From assembly GCF_003337215.1 (NCBI RefSeq), contig NZ_QPIG01000004.1, forward strand, positions 124,001 to 188,000: a DNA stretch of 64,000 nt, in the 5' to 3' direction. Below the pieces are notes generated by a model, which made no database searches, was not told the DNA's origin, and saw only the letters and a program-made list of their open reading frames with translations. Shown here one piece after another: positions 1-7,055 of this stretch (its first letter is position 1; the number at the start of each line of letters is the position of its first letter). The stretch comes from Oceanihabitans sediminis (GTDB lineage Bacteria; Bacteroidota; Bacteroidia; Flavobacteriales; Flavobacteriaceae). The position numbers and the translations under genes were made by a program.

Positions 1-268
1 GGGTAATTCCTCCAAAACACCTAAGTTTTGAAGCAATTTCGTTTCGCAGTTTGTTGTTTCCCATAGTTACCGCAAAGTTTTTTCCTTTAATTTCTGTGGT
101 GTATAAGTCTTCTGTACAACCAATAATAGGAAATCCCATTACCGACTCTCCTACTCGATCAGTATTATAATGATATAAGCCTTTTATATTAAAACCGCAA
201 TCCAAAGCAAGTTCTATTATAACTTCTGTATAATTACCAACTCCTATTAAATACAAGTCTTTTTGCAT
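1..268 (-). CDS. NeuD/PglD-family sugar O-acyltransferase, N-terminal part (runs off the window)
   Basis: Only the first 89 or so codons lie in the window. The reading frame begins at the ATG complementary to 266-268 and runs off the left edge. It starts MQKDLYLIGVGNYTEVI, a Rossmann-like nucleotide-binding opening (GVGNYTE), followed by GFPIIGCTEDL and TMGNNKLRNEIASKL. This order matches the N-terminal domain of the PglD/NeuD acyltransferases, which acetylate amino or nonulosonic sugars. The left-handed beta-helix catalytic domain would lie outside the window, so the acyltransferase activity itself cannot be confirmed. The start codon overlaps the aminotransferase stop by one base (TGATG), which suggests translational coupling. 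Family call fairly sure; substrate unknown. Confidence 0.7.
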   Translation of the reverse strand, partial: MQKDLYLIGVGNYTEVIIELALDCGFNIKGLYHYNTDRVGESVMGFPIIGCTEDLYTTEIKGKNFAVTMGNNKLRNEIASKLRCFGGIT

Positions 269-1344
269 CAGCTTAATTTTTCTTTAATAATGATACTTAT
301 GGTTTCTATTTGTTCTTTGGTTAAATCATAAAACAAAGGTAAACATAGTATTCTTTTAGAAATAGATTCTGCAATTGGCATTTCCTGGCCCTGCAAGTAG
401 TTAACCATATTTAAGGCAGGGTAAAAATACCTTCTAGGAAAAATATTAGCATGATTCAAACCTTCTATAACCCGTAATAATTGCGCTTCATTTTCAAACA
501 AAACAGGAATATAGGAATAATTATACTTGGTGTTTTCTAATATTTTTTGAAAACCTAAAGAGGTATTCTTTAAAAGCTCTTTATAATGTGCATAGGCAGC
601 TTTTCTTTTCTCTATGATTTGATCAATATATGGCAAAATAGTTAAACCCATGGCACCTTGAAGCTCACTCATTTTAGCATTTATTCCTAAACCGTGAAAA
701 GCTTCTGGCCCGTTATGTCCAAAGTTATGAAGGTGATACATGTGTTCATGAAGCGTTTCATTATTAGCAAAAAGCGCTCCTCCTTCACCTGTATGAAATA
801 TTTTGGTTGCATGAAAACTACAGGTACTTATGTCACCGTAGCTAAATATAGATTTTCCCTTATGCTCCACACCAAAAGCATGAGCAGCATCATAAATAGT
901 TTTTAGTCCGTGTTTATTTGCAATACCCTCAATAGCTTCTACGTCACAGGGATTACCAAAAACATGGGTTGCAATAATGGCTTTGGTATCTTCTGTAATT
1001 GCAGCTTCTATCTTAGTAGCGTCTATATTATAAGTTTCACGATCTATATCAACAAAAACAGGCTTACAGTTTTCCCAAACAATACTAGAGGCTGTTGCAA
1101 TATAACTAAACGGGGTAGTGATTATTTCACCTCTCAACCCTAAACCTTTAATAGCTAATTGCAATGGTAAAGTCCCGTTGGTAGTAGCTATTATATGATC
1201 AATATGATACTTTTCTTTAATTTGGTTTTCTAGTTTCTTAACTAAATCTCCTCGATTAGTTATCCAAGATGTATCCCATGCTTTTTTTAATATCGCATTA
1301 TATTCTTTTTGATCTGGCAAAAAGGTCTTCGTTACATGAATCAT
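268..1344 (-). CDS. DegT/DnrJ/EryC1/StrS family PLP-dependent sugar aminotransferase
   Basis: The 358-residue protein has the expected length for this family. Enzymes of this type transfer an amino group from glutamate or glutamine to a keto group of a nucleotide sugar in the cytoplasm. The N-terminus has the substrate/PLP loop ATTNGTLPLQLAI (about 53-65). YDAAHAFGVEHKGK (151-164) and SFHATKIFHTGEGGA (176-190) carry the PLP aspartate region and the Schiff-base lysine, K181. The next gene on the strand, overlapping by one base, encodes a NeuD/PglD-like acyltransferase. The pair would make an N-acylated amino-deoxy sugar for a surface polysaccharide. A TATCTTTG box lies 30 bases upstream. Which sugar is made cannot be read from the sequence. 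Confidence 0.88.
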   Translation of the reverse strand: MIHVTKTFLPDQKEYNAILKKAWDTSWITNRGDLVKKLENQIKEKYHIDHIIATTNGTLPLQLAIKGLGLRGEIITTPFSYIATASSIVWENCKPVFVDIDRETYNIDATKIEAAITEDTKAIIATHVFGNPCDVEAIEGIANKHGLKTIYDAAHAFGVEHKGKSIFSYGDISTCSFHATKIFHTGEGGALFANNETLHEHMYHLHNFGHNGPEAFHGLGINAKMSELQGAMGLTILPYIDQIIEKRKAAYAHYKELLKNTSLGFQKILENTKYNYSYIPVLFENEAQLLRVIEGLNHANIFPRRYFYPALNMVNYLQGQEMPIAESISKRILCLPLFYDLTKEQIETISIIIKEKLS

Positions 1345-1373
1345 GGAGGGTTCCGATTAATTATCTTAATTGT

Positions 1374-1381
1374 CAAAGATA
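1374..1381 (-). promoter_or_regulatory. -7 box of the aminotransferase promoter
   Basis: Reads TATCTTTG on the minus strand, a match to the Bacteroidota TAnnTTTG box. A TTG (plus-strand 1402-1404) lies 20 bases further upstream, at the usual -33 distance. The promoter is back to back with that of tsaC. Confidence 0.65.
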
Positions 1382-1408
1382 AAGGCTTTACTATTACTAC
1401 ACAATTAT

Positions 1409-1416
1409 TATTTTTG
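1409..1416 (+). promoter_or_regulatory. -7 box of the tsaC promoter
   Basis: TATTTTTG, matching TAnnTTTG. It ends only four bases before the ATG at 1421, so the transcript would start at or next to the start codon (leaderless or nearly so). Confidence 0.6.
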
Positions 1417-1420
1417 TACT

Positions 1421-1987
1421 ATGAATGCACAGCAAGAAATAAAAAAAGCCGTTGAAACGCTTAAGCAAGGCGGAGTAATACTTTACCCTACAGATACAGT
1501 TTGGGGAATAGGTTGTGATGCAACAAACCCAGATGCAGTTGCCAAAATTTACAAGCTAAAAAAACGCATAGAATCGAAGGCTTTAATTTGCTTGGTTGCC
1601 GATGATAGAATGCTGAAAAGATATGTAAAGAAAATACCTGAAGCTGCGCATAGCATCTTTGATATAACGGAAGAACCAATTACCATTATTTATGATGATG
1701 CTCAAAATTTGGCCGAAAATCTAATTGCAGAAGACAAAACCATTGCTATAAGAATTCCGGATGACGAATTCTGTTTTCAACTATGTAGAAAACTAAATGG
1801 CGCAGTTGTTTCTACCTCAGCAAATATAAGTGGTGCTCCTACCCCTACTTCCTTTAAAGAAATAAGCCAAGACATTTTAAAAGGTGTAGACTATGTTGTA
1901 AATTTGCACCACGATAAAAAAATGGCTAAACCATCTTCTATTATTAAGTTAAGCAGCAATGGTGTAGTTAAAGTTATTCGAAAGTAA
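1421..1987 (+). CDS. tsaC: L-threonylcarbamoyladenylate synthase (TsaC/Sua5/YrdC family)
   Basis: Makes threonylcarbamoyl-AMP from threonine, bicarbonate and ATP, the first step of t6A37 tRNA modification in the cytoplasm. The 188-residue protein is the short TsaC type, without the extra Sua5 domain. Visible signatures are GGVILYPTDTVWGIGCDA near the N-terminus, the basic KLKKRIESKALICL segment, and VSTSANISGAPTPTS near the C-terminus. I chose the ATG at 1421 because it directly follows a TATTTTTG promoter box. A TTG at 1370 in frame would extend the protein by 17 residues but lies upstream of that box. The gene is divergent from the sugar locus and followed by cca. Confidence 0.92.
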   Translation: MNAQQEIKKAVETLKQGGVILYPTDTVWGIGCDATNPDAVAKIYKLKKRIESKALICLVADDRMLKRYVKKIPEAAHSIFDITEEPITIIYDDAQNLAENLIAEDKTIAIRIPDDEFCFQLCRKLNGAVVSTSANISGAPTPTSFKEISQDILKGVDYVVNLHHDKKMAKPSSIIKLSSNGVVKVIRK

Positions 1988-2061
1988 AAACACAAAATTC
2001 AAGCACTAAATTCCCAACTCATAAATTGGAAACTTAGCATTTGAGTTTTGGAATTTGGTAT

Positions 2062-3483
2062 ATGAACTACAAGGAAGCATTACAGAATAAAATTTTTAAA
2101 ATCATTTCGAAATCTGCTAAAGAATTAGGATTAGAAACCTATGTGATTGGCGGGTTTGTTCGTGATTTCATCTTACAACGAGGAACTGCTAAAGACATTG
2201 ATATTGTTGCTGTAGGTAGCGGAATACAACTAGCAAAACAAGTTGCAAAAAACCTACCTAAAAAGCCAAAAGTTCAAGTTTTTAAAACCTACGGAACTGC
2301 AATGCTTCGTTATGAGGATATAGAAATTGAATTTGTTGGAGCTAGAAAAGAATCTTATAACGAAGATAGCAGAAATCCTATCGTAGAAGATGGCACATTA
2401 GAAGACGACCAAAACCGAAGAGATTTCACGATAAACGCACTTGCTTTAGATTTAAGTGAAGAAAATTTCGGAAATCTTCTAGACCCATTTAACGGAATGC
2501 AAGATTTAGAAAACAAAATCATCCGTACGCCATTAAATCCAGATATAACTTATAGCGATGATCCGCTACGAATGATGCGAGCAATTCGATTTGCTACTCA
2601 ATTAAACTTTATCATTGAAAAAGATTCATTAGAAGCTATTTCAAGAAATAAAGACCGAATTAAAATTATAACAAAAGAACGTATTGTTGTAGAGCTAAAT
2701 AAAATCTTGGAGGCAGAAAAACCTTCCATAGGATTTTTATTATTAGAAAAAACAGGCTTACTTCAATACATCCTTCCTGAATTAACCGCTTTAAAAGGTG
2801 TTGACGAAGTAGAAGGACAAAAACATAAAGACAATTTTTATCACACCCTAGAAGTTGTAGATAATATTGCAAAAACTACAGACAACCTTTGGTTACGATG
2901 GGCTGCGCTATTACATGATATTGGGAAAGCACCTACCAAAAGATTCCATAAAAAAATTGGCTGGACCTTTCATGCGCATGAATTAGAAGGTTCTAAAATG
3001 GTTTTTCACTTATTTAAAAGACTTAAAATGCCATTAAACGACAAAATGAAATTTGTTCAAAAAATGGTGTTTATGAGTTCTAGACCAATTGCATTAGCAC
3101 AAGATGTTACAGACTCTGCCGTTCGCAGATTGGTTTTTGATGCTGGTGACTATGTTGGAGATTTAATGACGCTTTGTGAAGCAGATATCACTACAAAAAA
3201 CCCTATTAAATTCAAGAAATATCACAACAACTTTAAAATGGTTCGTGAGAAAATTGAAGAAGTAGAAGCTAGAGATCAGATTCGTAATTTCCAACCACCA
3301 GTTTCTGGTGAAGAAATTATGGAAGCTTTCAATATAAAACCTTCAAGAGAAATTGGAATTATTAAAGAGTTTATAAAAGAAGCTATTTTAGAAGGGGATA
3401 TTCCAAATGAACAGGAAGCTGCTTATGAATTAATGCTAAAAAAAGGAAAAGACTTAGGCTTAACTCCAAACATTAAGAAATGA
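2062..3483 (+). CDS. cca: CCA tRNA nucleotidyltransferase / poly(A) polymerase family with HD domain
   Basis: Adds or repairs the 3' CCA end of tRNAs. The 473-residue protein begins with a class II nucleotidyltransferase head: the GGFVRDFIL loop and the metal-binding DIDIVAVG (DxD), followed by RRDFTINALAL and DDPLRMMRAIRFA, the conserved RNA and nucleotide selection segments. An HD phosphohydrolase-type domain follows, with ALLHDIGKAP. The ATG at 2062 (MNYKEAL) is preferred over an in-frame TTG at 2041, because family members begin close to this point. Its TGA overlaps the ATG of ctaA (ATGA at 3480-3483), so the two are probably co-translated. Strict CCA-adding versus A-adding activity cannot be separated by eye. 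Confidence 0.92.
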   Translation: MNYKEALQNKIFKIISKSAKELGLETYVIGGFVRDFILQRGTAKDIDIVAVGSGIQLAKQVAKNLPKKPKVQVFKTYGTAMLRYEDIEIEFVGARKESYNEDSRNPIVEDGTLEDDQNRRDFTINALALDLSEENFGNLLDPFNGMQDLENKIIRTPLNPDITYSDDPLRMMRAIRFATQLNFIIEKDSLEAISRNKDRIKIITKERIVVELNKILEAEKPSIGFLLLEKTGLLQYILPELTALKGVDEVEGQKHKDNFYHTLEVVDNIAKTTDNLWLRWAALLHDIGKAPTKRFHKKIGWTFHAHELEGSKMVFHLFKRLKMPLNDKMKFVQKMVFMSSRPIALAQDVTDSAVRRLVFDAGDYVGDLMTLCEADITTKNPIKFKKYHNNFKMVREKIEEVEARDQIRNFQPPVSGEEIMEAFNIKPSREIGIIKEFIKEAILEGDIPNEQEAAYELMLKKGKDLGLTPNIKK

Positions 3484-4514
3484 AAGTAAAATTTAGAAAA
3501 ACAGTGAAAATTGCATTGGTACTAGTTTATCTAGTCATCATTGCTGGTGCTGTAGTACGTATGACAGGTTCCGGAATGGGCTGTCCAGATTGGCCAAAGT
3601 GTTTTGGATATTACATCCCACCAACTGAGCTTTCAGAATTACAATTCAAACCCAACCACGATTACAAAAAAGGCGTGGTAATTATTGTAGACGAAACACT
3701 TCAAGTCGCAAAAGAAAATTTTACTTCGGGAGAATCATTAGATTTATCTCATTGGAATAAATATACAGCACACGATTACGCAACCTTTAATCCTGTGCAC
3801 ACTTGGGTGGAATACATCAACCGACTTTCGGGAGCGCTTTCTGGAATTCCTATATTAATATTTACCATAATGTCTATATGGCTATGGAAAGATAGAAAAC
3901 GCTATTTATTACTATCTATTTTCACTGTAGTTGCAATGGGCTTTCAGGCTTGGTTAGGAAAAACAGTTGTCGATTCTAATTTAGCGCCTTTCAAAATCAC
4001 TATTCATATGGTCATGGCATTGGTGATTGTTGCCGTTATTTTATATCTCATTTTTATTTCGAAAGAGAAATTCAAATTAGTAAAGTTTAATCCCTTATTT
4101 AAAAATGTCCTTATTTTTGCAACGCTGTTAACTTTAGTTCAAATTGTTTTAGGAACACAAGTTCGCCAACATGTTGATGAACAAGTAAAATCTATTGGAT
4201 ATATAAAATCCATGTGGTTAGATAATCCTACATTAGATTTTTACATACACAGAACACTTTCTATTCTTGTATTAGCTGTTAATGTTTGGCTTTACTATAA
4301 AAACAAAAAACAACATTTAGGCTACACTAAATTAGACTGGGTACTGGTTTGTATAGCACTAGAAATTATAACTGGTATGGCTATGTACTACCTAGATTTT
4401 CCTTTTTCAACACAAACTTTACACCTTGTAATAGCAACAGTCTTAATTGGAATTCAATTTTATATTGTATTAGAAAGTAGTCGTAGAAGTGAGGATAAAA
4501 CTGCATTAGCTTAA
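3480..4514 (+). CDS. ctaA: Heme A synthase (COX15/CtaA family)
   Basis: Converts heme O to heme A in the inner membrane for aa3-type cytochrome oxidase. The 344-residue protein shows about eight hydrophobic spans. The N-terminus has VVRMTGSGMGCPDWPKCFG, the COX15 signature just after helix 1. Likely heme-ligand histidines sit in HTWVEYINRLSGA, IHMVMALVI, HRTLSILVLAV and TLHLVIATVLI, which is the paired-histidine layout of the family. The N-terminal cysteine pair is in GCPDWPKC. The start overlaps the cca stop as ATGA. Assignment is secure at family level. Confidence 0.93.
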   Translation: MKVKFRKTVKIALVLVYLVIIAGAVVRMTGSGMGCPDWPKCFGYYIPPTELSELQFKPNHDYKKGVVIIVDETLQVAKENFTSGESLDLSHWNKYTAHDYATFNPVHTWVEYINRLSGALSGIPILIFTIMSIWLWKDRKRYLLLSIFTVVAMGFQAWLGKTVVDSNLAPFKITIHMVMALVIVAVILYLIFISKEKFKLVKFNPLFKNVLIFATLLTLVQIVLGTQVRQHVDEQVKSIGYIKSMWLDNPTLDFYIHRTLSILVLAVNVWLYYKNKKQHLGYTKLDWVLVCIALEIITGMAMYYLDFPFSTQTLHLVIATVLIGIQFYIVLESSRRSEDKTALA

Positions 4515-4524
4515 ACATAAATTA

Positions 4525-4532
4525 TATCTTTG
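4525..4532 (+). promoter_or_regulatory. -7 box before the pRiA4b ORF-3-like gene
   Basis: TATCTTTG followed by C, 20 bases before the ATG at 4553. It matches TAnnTTTG. No clear TTG at -33. Confidence 0.6.
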
Positions 4533-4552
4533 CATATTCTTAAAACAAAACA

Positions 4553-5068
4553 ATGATTTACAGATTTAGAGTAATACTAGATAATGATACAGAAGAGGAT
4601 GTTTTTCGTGATTTAGAAATCCGAGAAACAGACACCTTAGAAGACTTACACAATATCATCACACAATCTTTTGGTTTTGATGGTTTAGAAATGGCTTCCT
4701 TCTATATAAGTAATGACACTTGGGAACAAGGTGAGGAAATTAGCATGTTTGATGTTAGTGAAGGCGGAAACCCTGTTCGTTTAATGAATGAAACAGCAAT
4801 TAATGATGTTGCTCATGAAATGCAAACGAAGCTAATTTATGTATACGACTTCCTTAGCATGTGGACATTCTACGTAGAACTTGCTGAAATTGTAGAAGAA
4901 GCAGAAGGAACAGACTATCCAAATCTAATGTTTGTTCACGGACAAATTCCAGACGAAGCTCCAGTTAAGAATTTTGAAAGTGATGATTTAGATGAATTTG
5001 ACGAGTTTGATGACGGTTACGATATTGATGACTACGATAATTTAGACTTTGAAGAAAACTGGAACTAA
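4553..5068 (+). CDS. pRiA4b ORF-3-like (IS1096 passenger TnpR-like) protein with acidic tail
   Basis: The 171-residue protein opens with MIYRFRVILDNDTEEDVFRD and continues through LEDLHNIITQSFGFDG and FYISNDTWEQGEE, the pattern of the PRiA4_ORF3 domain (about 1-135). The last 35 residues are almost entirely Asp, Glu, Phe and Tyr (for example DDLDEFDEFDDGYDIDD). Despite the family name, nothing here suggests mobility: no transposase, no inverted repeats, a chromosomal promoter and a strong terminator. The gene is a single-gene unit in flavobacteria-like housekeeping context. Molecular function is unknown. Confidence 0.75.
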   Translation: MIYRFRVILDNDTEEDVFRDLEIRETDTLEDLHNIITQSFGFDGLEMASFYISNDTWEQGEEISMFDVSEGGNPVRLMNETAINDVAHEMQTKLIYVYDFLSMWTFYVELAEIVEEAEGTDYPNLMFVHGQIPDEAPVKNFESDDLDEFDEFDDGYDIDDYDNLDFEENWN

Positions 5069-5101
5069 AGCTAGTTTCAACTTATTTTAAAAACATAATT
5101 T

Positions 5102-5140
5102 AAGCATTCTAATTAAATCAATTAGAATGCTTTTTTATTT
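5102..5140 (+). terminator. Rho-independent terminator after the pRiA4b ORF-3-like gene
   Basis: Perfect 13-bp stem AAGCATTCTAATT (5102-5114) with AATTAGAATGCTT (5120-5132), 5-base loop, then a T-rich tail. Confidence 0.85.
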
Positions 5141-5198
5141 CCTGTAACAATTTTTAACTTACTTCGTCTTACATACAACTAATTAATCATACATACTT

Positions 5199-6095
5199 TT
5201 GGAATCTATTCTAGCAATTAACAACCTCACCAAAAAATTTGGCAGACTCACAGCTGTAAACAACCTATCCTTTGACATTAATAAAGGAAACGTTTATGGT
5301 ATTCTTGGACCAAACGGAAGCGGAAAATCTACCACACTAGGCATTGTACTAAATGTAGTTAATAAATCAAGCGGTGATTTTAAATGGTTTGGCGGCAATG
5401 TTTCTACACACGAAGCATTAAAAAAGGTTGGTGCAATTATAGAACGACCAAACTTTTACCCTTATATGACTGCAGCACAAAATTTAAAATTAGTCTGTAA
5501 AATAAAAGGTGTTCCCTATAGTAAGATAAATGAAAAACTAGAAGTAGTTGGTCTGCAAGATAGAAAAGACCATAAGTTTAGCTCCTATTCATTAGGAATG
5601 AAACAGCGTTTAGCAATCGCTTCTGCACTACTAAATGACCCTGAAATATTAATCCTTGATGAACCAACCAACGGATTAGACCCACAAGGAATTCATCAAA
5701 TAAGACAAATAATAAAAGATATAGCCGCAAATGGAACAACCATACTTCTAGCGTCTCACCTACTAGACGAAGTGGAAAAGGTTTGTACACATGTGGTGGT
5801 TTTACGAAAAGGTGAAAAACTATATTCTGGTCGTGTAGATGAAATGATTTCTAGCCACGGTTTCTTTGAGTTAAAAGCCGAAAAGCAAGAAGAATTAATC
5901 GATTTATTAAGAAATAACACAGAATTTAAGAATATAAAAGTCGAAAACGATTTAATTACTGCTTTTTTAAATGCGCCTATGGATGCTACAACCTTCAACA
6001 AACTTATGTTTGAAAAGGGCATTGTTTTATCGCATTTAGTAAAACGAAAAGAAAGTTTAGAAGAGCAATTCCTGCAACTTACAGATAACAAATAA
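5199..6095 (+). CDS. ABC transporter ATP-binding protein (drug/peptide exporter type)
   Basis: ATPase subunit of a two-gene exporter. The 298-residue protein has Walker A GPNGSGKST (about 38-46), signature SYSLGMKQRLAIA, Walker B ILILDEPTNGLDPQG, and the switch histidine in LLASHLLDEVEKV, followed by a C-terminal accessory domain of about 80 residues, as in BcrA/NatA-type proteins. The reading frame opens with TTG at 5199 (MESILAINNLTKKFG). No ATG exists upstream of the conserved NNLTKKFG. Oddly the TTG forms the end of a TACTTTTG sequence that looks like a -7 box, so the start or the promoter reading is uncertain. The permease follows 45 bases downstream. Substrate unknown. Confidence 0.9.
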   Translation: MESILAINNLTKKFGRLTAVNNLSFDINKGNVYGILGPNGSGKSTTLGIVLNVVNKSSGDFKWFGGNVSTHEALKKVGAIIERPNFYPYMTAAQNLKLVCKIKGVPYSKINEKLEVVGLQDRKDHKFSSYSLGMKQRLAIASALLNDPEILILDEPTNGLDPQGIHQIRQIIKDIAANGTTILLASHLLDEVEKVCTHVVVLRKGEKLYSGRVDEMISSHGFFELKAEKQEELIDLLRNNTEFKNIKVENDLITAFLNAPMDATTFNKLMFEKGIVLSHLVKRKESLEEQFLQLTDNK

Positions 6096-6140
6096 TTTCA
6101 TCATCTTATTCTGAAACAATTTCAGCAAAAAACCAATTTC

Positions 6141-6965
6141 ATGCTACGACTTTTACAACTTGAATTACAAAAACTACTACTAAACAGAGTAAGTAAGATA
6201 CTTATTTTCGTCTCTTTTATTTTACCCTTTACGGTATTAATTCTTTCTTCTATTAAAATTAACTTTTTCGGGTTTTTTACTTTAGAATTAGGAGAGTTAG
6301 GCATTTTCAATTTTCCTATTATTTGGCATATAACCACCTTTTTCGCCTCACAGTTTAAGTTCTTTTTTGCTATTGTAGTAGTAAGTATGATTGGTAATGA
6401 GTACAGCAACAAAACCATTAAACAAAACCTGATAGATGGTTTGAGCAAAAAGGAATTCATTCTTTCTAAATTCTATACCATTGTATTCTTCTCCTTAGTT
6501 GCAACCTTATTAATTGCTTTGGCTTCCTTTGTTATAGGGATGTATTATTCTAGTTATAATGAAGCGCAAATTATCTTTAGAGAAACAAATTTTCTATTAG
6601 CGTATTTTGTAAAACTTGTTGGATTCTTCACCTTGTGCTTATTCTTCGGAATGCTAGTAAAACGATCGGCTTTTGCATTGGCTTTCCTTTTCATTTTATA
6701 CATTTTAGAATGGATTGCTTTAGGTTTAATGACTTGGAAATCTGACTTTGAATTGGCTGAGAAAATTCAGAATTTCTTTCCTTTAAAATCCATGTACAAA
6801 TTAATAGACCAACCTTTTCAGCGTGTAATGATGACTAAGTTCCCTGATAAAGCAGAGCTTGCGTACGACTATGCAGTACATTGGTATGAGATTGCCATCG
6901 TGCTTGGTTGGACAACTTTATTCTTGTTTTTATCCTACAGAATTTTAAAAAATCGTGATTTATAA
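6141..6965 (+). CDS. ABC-2 type transporter permease
   Basis: Membrane partner of the ATPase just upstream. The 274 residues form about six hydrophobic spans. The segment GNEYSNKTIKQNLIDGLSKK after the second span is the usual ABC-2 permease coupling region (NEYSxxTIKxNLxxGxSR). The stop is followed within 90 bases by the first of the T9SS cargo genes, which has its own promoter box. Substrate cannot be told from the sequence. Confidence 0.87.
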   Translation: MLRLLQLELQKLLLNRVSKILIFVSFILPFTVLILSSIKINFFGFFTLELGELGIFNFPIIWHITTFFASQFKFFFAIVVVSMIGNEYSNKTIKQNLIDGLSKKEFILSKFYTIVFFSLVATLLIALASFVIGMYYSSYNEAQIIFRETNFLLAYFVKLVGFFTLCLFFGMLVKRSAFALAFLFILYILEWIALGLMTWKSDFELAEKIQNFFPLKSMYKLIDQPFQRVMMTKFPDKAELAYDYAVHWYEIAIVLGWTTLFLFLSYRILKNRDL

Positions 6966-7020
6966 GGCTAATTGTCTTTCAATTATTTAGCTGCTTTTTT
7001 CTTTACTAGTAAAAATACAA

Positions 7021-7028
7021 TACCTTTG
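7021..7028 (+). promoter_or_regulatory. -7 box of the first T9SS cargo gene
   Basis: TACCTTTG, matching TAnnTTTG, 27 bases before the ATG at 7056. It supports starting the protein at 7056 rather than at an in-frame TTG at 6972. Confidence 0.55.
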
Positions 7029-7055
7029 ACTGCAATTGCAGACGATGTTTATAGA

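Noticed and set aside
694-1143. Two plus-strand frames opposite the sugar aminotransferase
   Set aside because: Shadow frames of a well-conserved minus-strand gene; no promoter, no family, unlikely composition.
4553-5068. pRiA4b/IS1096 passenger name taken as a sign of a mobile element
   Set aside because: No transposase, terminal repeats or target duplication; gene has a chromosomal promoter and terminator.
5756-6091. 111-codon minus-strand frame inside the ABC ATPase
   Set aside because: Lies entirely within conserved ATPase coding sequence on the other strand; cysteine- and serine-rich shadow.
6122-6460. 112-codon minus-strand frame over the ABC permease start
   Set aside because: Opposite a clear permease with its own start; no recognisable protein.
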